Below are positions 51,879-60,697 of a DNA stretch of 64,000 bases, piece after piece. Origin of the DNA: CAZWKX01 sp964614095 (lineage in GTDB: Bacteria > Actinomycetota > Acidimicrobiia > Spongiisociales > UBA11373). The stretch lies in assembly GCA_964614095.1 (NCBI GenBank), contig CAZTJO010000006.1:1-64000 (forward strand), written 5' to 3'. The notes beneath the pieces are model-generated. The model did no database searches, was not told the DNA's origin, and worked only from the letters and a program-made list of their open reading frames with translations. Every line of letters begins with the position of its first letter. Within the stretch, counting starts at the first letter, position 1. Position numbers and translations under genes: made by a program.

Positions 51879-52379
51879 CTACACGGCTTCCGCCAGATAG
51901 GGATGCCAGGAAGGATGGGGCGGCGCGCCGAGCCCGATGAGCAGCCACCCATTCTGATGCGGTGCGCCGGGTGAAGACAGCAGCCGCATTCCCACCTCCC
52001 GTGGGATGTGGTCGCCCTTGCGTGTGTTGCACCTGCGGCAGGCGGCCACAACGTTCTCCCAGGTATGGGTCCCTCCCCTCGAGCGCGGAATGACGTGATC
52101 CAGGTTCTCCGCCTGGCTTCCGCAGTACTGACACCGGAACCGATCTCTGGAGAACACAGCGCGCCGGTTCAGCGGTACGCGGCGCCGGTAGGGAACACGC
52201 ACGTAACGCAACAGACGAATCACCGACGGAACCGGAATACGCAGCTTCTCGGATGACCAATATCTGTTGTGCGATTCGACCAACTCAGCCTTCTCGTGCA
52301 CCAGCAGAACCACGGCCCGTCGCGCCGAGACCACCGACAGAGGCTCGTAGCTGGCGTTGAGCACAAGGGCATGTCCCAT
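51879..52379 (-). CDS. HNH endonuclease family protein
   Basis: A 166-residue protein typical of actinobacteria: N-terminal segment VLNASYEPLSVVSARRAVVLL, then an HNH zinc-type nuclease with CQYCG (first zinc pair), LDHVIPRSRGG (catalytic His), TWENVVAACRRCN (second zinc pair) and the tail NTRKGDH. The C terminus is Trp/Pro-rich. The conserved standalone HNH protein has no established role; it is not linked to an intein or restriction partner here. The ATG at 52379 starts the conserved domain. Divergent from the resolvase-like gene. Confidence 0.9.
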   Translation of the reverse strand: MGHALVLNASYEPLSVVSARRAVVLLVHEKAELVESHNRYWSSEKLRIPVPSVIRLLRYVRVPYRRRVPLNRRAVFSRDRFRCQYCGSQAENLDHVIPRSRGGTHTWENVVAACRRCNTRKGDHIPREVGMRLLSSPGAPHQNGWLLIGLGAPPHPSWHPYLAEAV

Positions 52380-52481
52380 GGTGCGCGGATCGTACCAGCG
52401 CTGGCGCTGCCAGCTCACTGGTGCCACTCTAAGTGCCACAACACCACTCTCAGTTGTACACTGACGTGGAGGGAGGAACGT

Positions 52482-53015
52482 TTGCGCGTCGCCAGCTACG
52501 TTCGTGAATCGGCCGATCGCACCGTCGATCGAACTGCATTCGCCCAGCAGGAAGAGCTGCGCCGCCACGCCGCCGCCCACGGGCTCCAAATCGTCGCTGT
52601 GTGTCAGGACAGCAGGCACGATGGTCGCACGCTGGGGCGCGACGGCTACCGCAGCCTGCTCGGCGTCATCCACGCCGGCAACGTCGACGCCGTTCTGCTG
52701 CCGGGGCTCGATACGCTTGCGTCGGATCTTGTCGTCCAGGAGATCATGCTCTGGGATCTCCGCTCCCGCGGCGTGCGCATCCTCTCAACCGACCCGGAAG
52801 ACGTGGCCGTCCTTGGGTCCAAACAGGCCGATCCCGCCCGCATGCTGATCCGGGACGTGCTCGCCCGTCTCGGAGAGCACACCGAGATGATCGCCTCTGC
52901 CCCCGCGCCTCGAATCTCCAAGCCCGCCGAGGATGACACCGATATCGTCATAATGCTCGTCGAAGACAAGGTCGAGGAGAAGACCGACGATCCGGATCGG
53001 GCGGCCGCCGGCTGA
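52482..53015 (+). CDS. Solitary serine-recombinase N-terminal domain, probably inactive
   Basis: A 177-residue protein starting at TTG with GGAGG upstream. Residues 1-120 form a resolvase fold: MRVASYVRESADR with R8 and S10 at the same numbers as gamma-delta resolvase, then DGRTLGRDGYRSLL and VDAVLLPGLDTLASD. In active enzymes the last segment reads LDRLxR; here both catalytic Arg are replaced (T78 and S81). There is no helix-turn-helix or zinc domain; residues 130-177 are acidic and disordered. A nonrecombining DNA-binding or regulatory role is more likely than site-specific recombination. Confidence 0.75.
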   Translation: MRVASYVRESADRTVDRTAFAQQEELRRHAAAHGLQIVAVCQDSRHDGRTLGRDGYRSLLGVIHAGNVDAVLLPGLDTLASDLVVQEIMLWDLRSRGVRILSTDPEDVAVLGSKQADPARMLIRDVLARLGEHTEMIASAPAPRISKPAEDDTDIVIMLVEDKVEEKTDDPDRAAAG

Positions 53016-53023
53016 ATTCGACC

Positions 53024-53668
53024 CTACTGCAGAGCCAGCCAGGTGGCCCGGCCCACGGCATAGGCCCGGGAAGCGGCCACCAGGCAAGCACCGGCGCTCC
53101 GGAATCCCCCAGCTCCTTCAACAACAACGGTCACCACCTCCGACGCCCCTGCCGCGGTCCACTCGACGGCGATGATGTTGGGAGCCGACCCTTGCGCCAG
53201 AGTGCCGACCGCGGCAATGACCGTGCGCATCAGGTCCTCCTCGGTGGCGGCACCCTCGAGCATCTCCTCCCTGCCATCCCGAGCCATCGCGGTCACGATC
53301 ACCCCCGACGCACCCTCCTTGACCCCCACCGACTCCAGGCCCCCGGCCGGACCCGCCGGGGCCGTGTCTGAAGCCGCCAGCGGAGACCGGGGGGGCTCCA
53401 CCACGAGGGCTTCGGCAGCCGGCAGCGGCGGGACGGGCGCCTGAGGCGGCTCCAACTCGGACCCAGCCGCAACCCGCGATCGCATGCCGTGTGCCGCCAG
53501 GATTCGCTGCACCCCGGTGCGCACCGCGTCCGCATCCGTCTCCGGTCCCAGGCGAATATGCACCCCGGTCGGGACCTCGCCGTTCGTCTCCACCTGTGCA
53601 TCGGCGACTCCGGCAAGCGCGAGCAGCTCACTGCGCAGCGATTCGGTAGAAACGACACCGTCTCCCAT
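53024..53668 (-). CDS. Unknown two-domain protein
   Basis: A 214-residue product. An N-terminal ferredoxin-like segment (about 1-65, LRSELLALAGVADAQVETNGEVPTGVHI) resembles small beta-alpha-beta domains of the HMA or BON kind. A Pro/Ala linker follows (about 70-115), and then a C-terminal alpha/beta domain (VKEGASGVIVTAMARDG, EWTAAGASEVVTVVVEGAGG, SRAYAVGRATWLAL) that looks like a ligand-binding or dimerisation fold. No catalytic residues stand out. The start ATG shares a base with the stop of the 76-residue gene upstream, so the two are coupled. Confidence 0.75.
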   Translation of the reverse strand: MGDGVVSTESLRSELLALAGVADAQVETNGEVPTGVHIRLGPETDADAVRTGVQRILAAHGMRSRVAAGSELEPPQAPVPPLPAAEALVVEPPRSPLAASDTAPAGPAGGLESVGVKEGASGVIVTAMARDGREEMLEGAATEEDLMRTVIAAVGTLAQGSAPNIIAVEWTAAGASEVVTVVVEGAGGFRSAGACLVAASRAYAVGRATWLALQ

Positions 53669-53898
53669 CACTCCACCCTCTGTCTCCGCCTCCACTCCAG
53701 GTAACGGATCAGATCGCCCGGTTCCAGCCCGGCATCTCCGTCTCCGTACGCCGTGCTGAGCCTCCAGGCCAGATATTCCGACTCTGGCACGAATAGTAGC
53801 CGCTTCCACCACTCTTTGCATCCGTGCGCCTGGGCAGCTCGGAGCGCCTCGGGCCACAATCGTGGCCGCCGGAGCACGGCGAGGCCAAGACGAAGCAT
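53668..53898 (-). CDS. Small Arg/Trp-rich protein, unknown
   Basis: A 76-residue basic protein: LRLGLAVLRRPRLWPEAL, then CKEWWKRLLFVPESEYLAWRLSTAYG and a C-terminal IRYLEWRRRQ. Several Trp and Arg in amphipathic helices suggest membrane-surface or protein binding. It precedes, and is coupled to, the two-domain unknown gene, and its start lies 103 bases from moxR on the other strand. Regular codon usage and coupling support it as a gene. No family recognised. Confidence 0.7.
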   Translation of the reverse strand: MLRLGLAVLRRPRLWPEALRAAQAHGCKEWWKRLLFVPESEYLAWRLSTAYGDGDAGLEPGDLIRYLEWRRRQRVE

Positions 53899-54001
53899 CA
53901 CACCGAGATCATAAGCCTGCGGTGGAGGCCTCACGAATACAGACCTGTGCCGCGCTGATAATCTGACCCGACACACCTGGATCGAATGAAGGAGGCCCTG
54001 C

Positions 54002-54985
54002 ATGGCGGCCCGGCCGAAGGTTGAACCGGACGAGCTCGCTTGGTTCTCCCAGCAGTTCGAAACCATTGCCCACAACATCGAGTGGGTCATCCAAGGCAAG
54101 CGGGATGTCATCGACCTCATCCTGCTTTGTCTTCTATCGGAGGGACATGCGCTGATCGAGGATGTGCCTGGGGTGGGCAAGACCCTGCTGGCCAAGTCTC
54201 TCGCTCGGTCGATCCACTGCAATTTCCAGCGGGTGCAGTTCACCCCCGACCTGCTCCCCTCCGACGTGACCGGTGTCTCGGTGTGGGATCGGGAGCGGAG
54301 CGCTTTTGTATTTCGCGCCGGCCCGGTGTTCACCAATATCGCCCTCGGGGATGAGATCAACAGAGCGAGCCCCAAGACCCAGGCCGCGCTCCTCGAAGCA
54401 ATGGAGGAACGCCAAGTCACGGTCGACGGCGTCACCCGGGTTCTGCCTCCGCCGTTCATAGTCATCGCCACCCAGAACCCCATCGAACACGAGGGCACCT
54501 ACCCATTGCCGGAGGCACAGCTCGACCGGTTCATGATGCGGCTGACCATCGGCTACCCCTCTCAGGCCAAGGAGCTTGAGATCCTCGAGACCCACGGGGT
54601 CAAGTCCACATACGATTCGTTGGAACCGGTGATCAGTGAGGAGGACGTCCTCCGCATGATCGAGATAGCCCAGCGCATCCACGTGTCTCCGCCGGTGAAG
54701 GGGTACATAATCGACATTGTCAAGGCAACCCGCCAAGATCCCGACCTGCTTCTCGGCGCCTCGCCGCGGGCGGCTCTTTTCACCCAGCGGGCAGCCCGCA
54801 CCCGTGCCGCCACCGAGGGCCGCAACTACGTGACGCCCGACGACGTGAAAGCCTTGCTGCATACGGTGCTGGTCCATCGGATGGTGCTGCGGCCGGAGGC
54901 TCAGATGCGGGGCACGACGGTGGCCCACATCCTCGAAAGCATCATGCAGGGCCTGCCCGTTCCCGGGACCAGGACCCGCGCCTGA
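54002..54985 (+). CDS. MoxR-family AAA+ ATPase
   Basis: A 327-residue chaperone-like ATPase. Walker A EDVPGVGKTLLAKSL (about 53-67), Walker B LGDEINRA (115-122), sensor 1 IVIATQNP and the MoxR-type lid with ASPRAALF. MoxR proteins act on partner VWA or DUF58 proteins to mature enzyme complexes. The DUF58 gene starts at its stop, and a transglutaminase follows, the standard MoxR-DUF58-TgpA arrangement seen beside division clusters in actinobacteria. Divergent from two unknown genes. Confidence 0.96.
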   Translation: MAARPKVEPDELAWFSQQFETIAHNIEWVIQGKRDVIDLILLCLLSEGHALIEDVPGVGKTLLAKSLARSIHCNFQRVQFTPDLLPSDVTGVSVWDRERSAFVFRAGPVFTNIALGDEINRASPKTQAALLEAMEERQVTVDGVTRVLPPPFIVIATQNPIEHEGTYPLPEAQLDRFMMRLTIGYPSQAKELEILETHGVKSTYDSLEPVISEEDVLRMIEIAQRIHVSPPVKGYIIDIVKATRQDPDLLLGASPRAALFTQRAARTRAATEGRNYVTPDDVKALLHTVLVHRMVLRPEAQMRGTTVAHILESIMQGLPVPGTRTRA

Positions 54986-56166
54986 TGCCCACGGTCAGAG
55001 GATGGACCGCGCTCGGGGTATCGGTTGCTCTCTGCGCGCTGTGGGTGGTGTTCGGCGAGCTGGAATTGCTTGCCGCCGCCGTATTCCTCCTCTTGGCCGT
55101 TTTCCTAGGTGCTGTGCTCGTGCACAGGGTCTCGCTCGATGCCACCTGTTCCAGAGCCGTCCGACCGCCCGAGGTGGAGGAAGGCGGCGAGGTGATCGTG
55201 GATATCACCCTGGAACTCCGGCACCGGCTGTGGAACCTGATCCTCGAGGACACCGCCCGCGGCCTCGGTTCTGCTCGGTTTGCCGCTGCCCGTGCCGACT
55301 CCGGGCAGCCGCTTTCGGCTTCCTACGAAATCATGTGCCGCGCCCGCGGCATCTACCAGATAGGCCCGGTGGAAGCATCGGTTTCCGACCCCTTGGCGCT
55401 CTGCGGCCGCACCGCCCGCATCGGCAACATCGACCGGCTCATGGTGCTGCCCCGCATCGAAGAGTTGTGGGGCCTGCCCGCCGTTCGTGGGCTCGACTCT
55501 TCGGTGCAATCGACTCGCCCCTCGTATGCGCCCCGCGGAGGTGAGGATTTCTTCACCCTCCGTGAATACCAGACCGGAGACGACCTGAGACGGGTCCACT
55601 GGCCGGCTTCGGCCAAACGTGACGAGCTGATGATCAGGCAGCTGGAGCTGCCCTGGCAAGCGCGTGCGCTCGTGCTCATCGATCAACGCTCCCACCGATA
55701 CCCAACCCACGAGTCCTTCGAGCACGCGGTGCGAGGAGCCGCTTCGGTGGTATCGCACCTGTATAAAGGAGGATTCAGTCCCGAATTGTGGACAACGGAG
55801 CGGCCTCCCCCAACCCATGCCGGCAGTCGTCACGTCCAGGCCATGGAGATCCTGGCCACCGTCCAGCCCGTCGACAGGCTGGATCTGCGCAGCACTGAGC
55901 GTCGCCTGAGCCGCCGAGGCGTCGGCGGAGGCGCCTTCATCGTCGTTACCGGGATCCCGGACGAGGGCACACTCGGAATCTTCCGCGCCCTGGCGCAAGA
56001 GTTCAGTCGCACAATCGTGATGGCGGTCGACGATCACATCAAAGGCACCTTGGCCAGCTTCCAGCGCGCCGGGGCCGTTGCGGTCGTCGTGAACTCCTAT
56101 GCCCCGTGGGCACCCGCTTGGCGGACTGCAATGGAGGCAACGTGGTCTACCGTTTCAGTTGGCTAG
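54985..56166 (+). CDS. DUF58 domain protein
   Basis: A 393-residue protein with two N-terminal helices (about 8-45), a beta-rich middle and the DUF58 core: EDFFTLREYQTGDDLRRVHWPASAKRDELMI near residue 190-220, followed by a VWA-like alpha/beta region (ALVLIDQRSHRYPT). DUF58 proteins partner with MoxR; in some bacteria the set supports complex assembly or peptidoglycan work. The ATG overlaps the moxR stop by one base. Confidence 0.94.
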   Translation: MPTVRGWTALGVSVALCALWVVFGELELLAAAVFLLLAVFLGAVLVHRVSLDATCSRAVRPPEVEEGGEVIVDITLELRHRLWNLILEDTARGLGSARFAAARADSGQPLSASYEIMCRARGIYQIGPVEASVSDPLALCGRTARIGNIDRLMVLPRIEELWGLPAVRGLDSSVQSTRPSYAPRGGEDFFTLREYQTGDDLRRVHWPASAKRDELMIRQLELPWQARALVLIDQRSHRYPTHESFEHAVRGAASVVSHLYKGGFSPELWTTERPPPTHAGSRHVQAMEILATVQPVDRLDLRSTERRLSRRGVGGGAFIVVTGIPDEGTLGIFRALAQEFSRTIVMAVDDHIKGTLASFQRAGAVAVVVNSYAPWAPAWRTAMEATWSTVSVG

Positions 56167-58484
56167 CCGGCGGCGCCGGCGCCATCCTCGCCCTGGCCCG
56201 GCTGGGACAGCTCCTCCGCCCCTCACAGGGACTCCCCTGGTTTTTCGAGGTTCCAGGTGCCCTGATCATGGGGATGCTGCTCACCGGGCTCATTCTGGGT
56301 CCCATGAGATCAAGCATGCGGGAGGCCATCGTGTGGCACCTGGTGGCCGCCGCCCTGTTCACCTGGAGCGCGTTTCCCGCACTCACCTCGCTGGGCGATC
56401 TCGGCGCAGAGTTCGAGACCGCCCGCAATGCCATCCGCTCCGGCAGCGCCCCCGTCCAGCCAACGGACGGACTCGTTGCCGTCCTCGCCCTGCTCTTCTG
56501 GATCCTGGGCATCCTGATCGCCTGGGGGCTCATCCGAAACAGGCCCTACATCGCCGTCATCACCCCTTACGTCATCTACCTCCTCTTTTCCACGATGGAT
56601 CGTGGCGGCAGCGGCTGGTGGACGTTTGCCCTGCTTCTGTTGCTGGGCTTCTCTCTGATCGCAGTTGCTGCAGACCGGCGGACCCAGGGAACCGGGCAGT
56701 TCGAAACGGCGTCGTCGGCGGAGGCCCCGGCCCGCAATCTCCCGTCTCTCGCCGGCGGGGTCCTGGCCCTCATTCTCATTGTCACTCTGATCTCGACAAA
56801 CGCTCTCGCCGCACTTGTCCCACCCGGAGGAATTGTTGATTGGCGGGTGCCCTCTTCGCTCAGAGGCGACTACTTCGGCAGCGTGTCGTACAACCCGTTT
56901 GTCGGAATCCATCAGGATCTCGTGGGTGAATCCGAGTACCCGCTGTTCCAGGCGAACCTCGACGGCGACATCCAGGGCCGGGATGTCTATTGGCGTCTGC
57001 TCACCTTGGAGAGCTTCGACGGCGACCAGTGGTACACGGATGCGCCCATCGTGCGGGATCCAGCCGAGATCGAAGAATACGAGACTCCGGGCTCCGCGTT
57101 CCACGGATCGACCATCGAGGTCACCCAGACCGTCAGGGTGCTGTTTCTGAACCAGGAGTGGCTCCCTGCAGCCTATTCACCCGTCCAGCTGACATCGGAA
57201 GACCGTTACGTCCAGGGAGGGGCGCGGGTCAAGATCGACGACGCCTCGCTTCACTTTGGTCTCCGCACCTACCGGGGGATGCAGTACGAGGTGGTCTCAG
57301 CGGTGCCCGACCCGGACCTGGATGTGCTCGCGCTCGGTGCCGACGGCCTCCCCTCTCCACTCTTTGCCGAAGCCGCCGCTGCGGAATCCGGCTACGACAT
57401 CCAAGCTGCCGAACCGCCGGAGACCCATGCACTCCCGAATCGCGGCACCTACCTGCGGCTGCCGACCAACCTGGACCCCGACCTCGATGCCCTTGCCGAG
57501 GCGGTGACGGCCGGCCTGGCCACCGACTACGAGCGAGGCCTCGCCCTCGAGGCCTTCTTCCATTCGCCGAATGCCTTCCGCTACAGCACAGACATCGAGC
57601 CTGGGCACGGTGCCGATGAACTCAGCGCCTGGCTGCTCGACCCGGCAAGCCCCTATTACCGCACCGGATACTGCGAACAGTTCGCCACCTCGATGGGAGT
57701 GCTGGCGCGCCTTGTCGGCATTCCCAGCCGCGTCGTACTCGGTTTCACCCCCGGTGTAAGCCAACCGGACGGCAGCGTCGTTGTGCGGGCACGCAACGCC
57801 CATGCCTGGGTGGAGCTGTGGATGCCCACACAGGGCTGGGTCCGCTTTGATCCGACACCGCGTGGCTTCAGCGAGACGCCCACGTTCATGGAGCTTCCTT
57901 TTGACATCTCCGACTATCTCGCCTCTCTCGACTCCGAAGGCTATTTCAATCCTCTTTGGGGCTACCCCAACTACGGCCCCGGCGGCTTCACCGAGGACCC
58001 GCTCCCGGAAATACCCGACATCGACGGCTCTCGACCGGATACCGGGTTCGACATACCGGTGGCGACAATCGTCACCTGGCTTGTCGGCGTCATCATCATT
58101 CTGCTGTTGATCTTCGCCATGGTCCCGGCAGCCAAGTGGATCCGTCGGCGGGTTCGCCTGCATCGGCTTGCCGCAGGCGACGTTCCCGCAGGCTGGCGGC
58201 ATGCCATCGACCGCCTCACCGATCTGGGCATCGAACCGGAACCATCGGCCACACCGCTGGAGGTGGCACGATCAACCGGATTCCTGCTCACGCCGCTCGC
58301 CGAGGTCTACGGTTCGATCATCTACGGCCTGGGTGAGTACGGTCAATCCGAGGTGAAGGCCGCGTCCACATCCCTAAGGCGAACAGAGCGTCAGCTGAGA
58401 TCGAATCACTCACGCTGGCGGCGCCTTCTGGCCCACTACCGGCTTCGGTCTCTGAAGCCACGCAGGTGGCAGCTGGAGAATTAG
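56142..58484 (+). CDS. Membrane-bound transglutaminase-like protein (TgpA family)
   Basis: A 780-residue membrane protein. About six helices in residues 5-225, then a large extracytoplasmic part with a papain-like transglutaminase core: Cys511 in YCEQFATSMGVLARL, His554 in NAHAWVELW and Asp570 in RFDPTP, a complete triad. One more helix (about 643-665) and a DUF4129-like cytoplasmic tail follow. The GTG start, with GGAGG four bases ahead, overlaps the DUF58 end by 25 bases. It probably acts as a cysteine protease or transglutaminase on cell-envelope proteins; the substrate is unknown. Confidence 0.93.
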   Translation: MVYRFSWLAGGAGAILALARLGQLLRPSQGLPWFFEVPGALIMGMLLTGLILGPMRSSMREAIVWHLVAAALFTWSAFPALTSLGDLGAEFETARNAIRSGSAPVQPTDGLVAVLALLFWILGILIAWGLIRNRPYIAVITPYVIYLLFSTMDRGGSGWWTFALLLLLGFSLIAVAADRRTQGTGQFETASSAEAPARNLPSLAGGVLALILIVTLISTNALAALVPPGGIVDWRVPSSLRGDYFGSVSYNPFVGIHQDLVGESEYPLFQANLDGDIQGRDVYWRLLTLESFDGDQWYTDAPIVRDPAEIEEYETPGSAFHGSTIEVTQTVRVLFLNQEWLPAAYSPVQLTSEDRYVQGGARVKIDDASLHFGLRTYRGMQYEVVSAVPDPDLDVLALGADGLPSPLFAEAAAAESGYDIQAAEPPETHALPNRGTYLRLPTNLDPDLDALAEAVTAGLATDYERGLALEAFFHSPNAFRYSTDIEPGHGADELSAWLLDPASPYYRTGYCEQFATSMGVLARLVGIPSRVVLGFTPGVSQPDGSVVVRARNAHAWVELWMPTQGWVRFDPTPRGFSETPTFMELPFDISDYLASLDSEGYFNPLWGYPNYGPGGFTEDPLPEIPDIDGSRPDTGFDIPVATIVTWLVGVIIILLLIFAMVPAAKWIRRRVRLHRLAAGDVPAGWRHAIDRLTDLGIEPEPSATPLEVARSTGFLLTPLAEVYGSIIYGLGEYGQSEVKAASTSLRRTERQLRSNHSRWRRLLAHYRLRSLKPRRWQLEN

Positions 58485-58500
58485 CCAAACCGGCGGCTCC

Positions 58501-58998
58501 TCAGCCGCTGGCGGCCTCTGAGACAACGTCCTCTTCGCCACGTCGAAGCATCTCGAGGAAACGCTCACGATCCAGCTCGAACCGAGTCACGTCCTCCTCG
58601 ACCTCGTGGGCGATCTCATTGATCGCTACGAAGAAAGCGAGCTGACCTGAGCGCAGAGCATCAATGAGTTCGTCGTCGGTTGAGGTCACCTGAAAGATGC
58701 TCTGCCCATCGGTGACCAGCTTGATCTCGGCGAGGTGGTTATCGATGTCGGCCGTCCGTCGCAGGTAGTCCCAGGCGCGGCGCACCCTTTGCACCGACAT
58801 GCCGTTGTCGAGAAGGCTCTTGATGACTCTCAGGGCCACAAGATCACGGAAGGAATAGAGGCGGCGGCGCCCAGGACGTCCATCGGTGCCCTGAATGCTG
58901 GGGTTGACGAGGTCTACATGATCCCAATACCGCAATTGGTGAGGCGTGCATCCGGTGAAACGACACGTCTGCTGTGCGGTGAAGCCTTCCAAGGCCAC
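58501..58998 (-). CDS. MerR-family transcriptional regulator
   Basis: A 165-residue protein with an N-terminal winged helix (FTAQQTCRFTGCTPHQLRYWDHVDLVNPS, then RRLYSFRDLVALRVIKSLLDNGMSVQRVRRAWDYL), the MerR pattern. The rest (DIDNHLAEIKLVTDGQSIFQ, DALRSGQLAFFVAINEI) is a regulatory helix domain; no metal-binding Cys cluster is seen. Similar proteins sit in HspR-like or unknown regulons. The GTG at 58998 has GGGAGG upstream; an upstream TTG at 59019 is less likely. Probably transcribed with dinB and the DUF3040 gene. Confidence 0.9.
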   Translation of the reverse strand: MALEGFTAQQTCRFTGCTPHQLRYWDHVDLVNPSIQGTDGRPGRRRLYSFRDLVALRVIKSLLDNGMSVQRVRRAWDYLRRTADIDNHLAEIKLVTDGQSIFQVTSTDDELIDALRSGQLAFFVAINEIAHEVEEDVTRFELDRERFLEMLRRGEEDVVSEAASG

Positions 58999-59074
58999 TC
59001 TCCCTCCCAAGATCCCCAACAGGCCCGACCCGGCGGGTCCTGTAATCCTTCTCTCCCGTGTGGTTGCGAGAAGG

Positions 59075-59410
59075 CTAGTCGCGCCGACGCCACCTTCTGC
59101 CCAGTCGGCCCATCATTTCCCGGGTTGACTTACGGCCAACCCCACTCCGTCGCTGCACAATCGCAGCGATCCACGCCACCGACAGCACCATGACGACAAA
59201 ACCAAGCAGGGCAACCGGCACGCAGCGTGTGTAGAAACCGAGCATCAGACCAAGGCCTACGGCCGCAGCAAGCACCGCCCACTTGAGTTGCCGCGACGAG
59301 ATACTCGCCAGCGTGGTACTCCGGACCGTCTCGGCCAGTTTCGGGTCCTCTTCGTAGAACTGACGCTCGATCTCTTCGAGGATGCGCTGTTCTCTGTCGT
59401 CGAGTGGCAT
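59075..59410 (-). CDS. DUF3040 membrane protein
   Basis: A 111-residue actinobacterial protein: an acidic N-terminal helix typical of DUF3040 (MPLDDREQRILEEIERQFYEEDP), two membrane helices (about 41-60 and 65-84) and a basic tail (RRSGVGRKSTRE). No function is established. In mycobacteria a homologue (Rv2169c) also lies near the division cluster. It sits between dinB and the MerR gene on the same strand. The ATG at 59410 begins the conserved N terminus. Confidence 0.9.
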   Translation of the reverse strand: MPLDDREQRILEEIERQFYEEDPKLAETVRSTTLASISSRQLKWAVLAAAVGLGLMLGFYTRCVPVALLGFVVMVLSVAWIAAIVQRRSGVGRKSTREMMGRLGRRWRRRD

Positions 59411-59451
59411 GGCTTCGTCCGGCGATGGGAAGCGAAGTATACCCAAGGGTC

Positions 59452-60669
59452 CTAGGCGAGGTCTCGAGGGTCGTCTGCTAGTTCCTGGGATCCCGTATTC
59501 GACCGGTGTTCGCCGTCAAAGAGACGTGCCGGCCCCACCGCCGTCTGCCCAAAACGCTGTCGAATCTGGTCAACGGCGGACTCCAGATCCTCCCAGGGGC
59601 GCTGATCCAGGCCAAGCTGCCGGGGTGCCGCCGCATCGTCGAGCGTCCCCGCTCCAATGCCCAACAGCCGCACCGGCCGATTGCCTGCATCGGCGCGTCC
59701 CAGCAGACGAAGCGCCGAAACAAAGATCTGGTGTGCCGTATCGACCGGAACTTCCAGAGTCTCACTCCTCGTCACGGTGGTGAAATCGGCGAATCGCACC
59801 TTGACGGTCACGGTCCGCGCCGCCACGGCAGACCGGCGCAGGCGGGTGGCGAGGTGGTCGGCGTGGCGCAAGAGTTCGGCCTGCAGAGTCTCGCTGCCAC
59901 TGATGTCCTGCTCATAGGTGTGCTCCACCGAGATGGATCGGCGATCACCCTTCAGCTCCACCTGCCGATCATCCCGGGCGTGAGCAAGGTCCCAGACGTG
60001 GCTGCCGACCGCCACTCCGAGGCGTCGCTCCAAGGTGGCCCTGGGAAAAGAGACGATGTCCCCAATCGTCTTCACCCCCAGCTTCTCGAGACGGGCATAG
60101 GTGACCTCCCCCACGCCCCAGAGATCACGAACGGGCATCGGGTGGATGAATTCCGTCTCTGATCCGGCCGGCACGAGAAGCACGCCGGCCGGCTTGGCCT
60201 CGCGGCTCGCCATTTTGGCAATGAATTTGATGGCGGCCAGGCCCACCGACGCCGGCAGTCCGGTATGGCCTCTCAGCGCGGCCCGGATCGCCTCCCCCGC
60301 CGCCACCGGTGAGTCGTAGCAGAAGCGAAGCCCTCCTATGTCCAGGAACGCCTCATCGACCGAAAGCGGCTCGACCTTCGGCGTGAACGAGTAAATCACC
60401 TCGAAGACTTGGCACGAGGCATCCGCATAGGCGCCGTGGTCCGGCGCCAGGAACCTCGCCTGCGGGCACAGCCGACGAGCGTGCACCGTCGGCATACCCG
60501 AGCCCACCCCGCGGCGCCGCGCCTCGTAGGAGGCCGACGACACCACCCCACGCCTCCCCAAGCCGGCAACAACAACGGGCACGCCGATCAGTTCCACGTG
60601 CCGCAGTCGCTCCACCTCTACAAAAAAGGCATCCATGTCCACGTGAGCAAACGGCTCGGCGAAGTGCAC
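59452..60669 (-). CDS. dinB: DNA polymerase IV
   Basis: Y-family translesion polymerase of 405 residues. Catalytic acids are in HVDMDAFFVEVE and in PLSVDEAFLDIG; others are SASYEARRRGV and the little-finger region (RRSISVEHTYEQDI, RTVTVKVRFADFTTVTRS). No obvious beta-clamp motif at the extreme C terminus, which ends acidic. The GTG start is placed immediately after AGGAG, so spacing is tight and the next GTG before DMDAFF is an alternative. Divergent from the histidine phosphatase gene. Confidence 0.93.
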   Translation of the reverse strand: MHFAEPFAHVDMDAFFVEVERLRHVELIGVPVVVAGLGRRGVVSSASYEARRRGVGSGMPTVHARRLCPQARFLAPDHGAYADASCQVFEVIYSFTPKVEPLSVDEAFLDIGGLRFCYDSPVAAGEAIRAALRGHTGLPASVGLAAIKFIAKMASREAKPAGVLLVPAGSETEFIHPMPVRDLWGVGEVTYARLEKLGVKTIGDIVSFPRATLERRLGVAVGSHVWDLAHARDDRQVELKGDRRSISVEHTYEQDISGSETLQAELLRHADHLATRLRRSAVAARTVTVKVRFADFTTVTRSETLEVPVDTAHQIFVSALRLLGRADAGNRPVRLLGIGAGTLDDAAAPRQLGLDQRPWEDLESAVDQIRQRFGQTAVGPARLFDGEHRSNTGSQELADDPRDLA

Positions 60670-60697
60670 CCTCCTACCGTACCTACACTCCCGGCTC

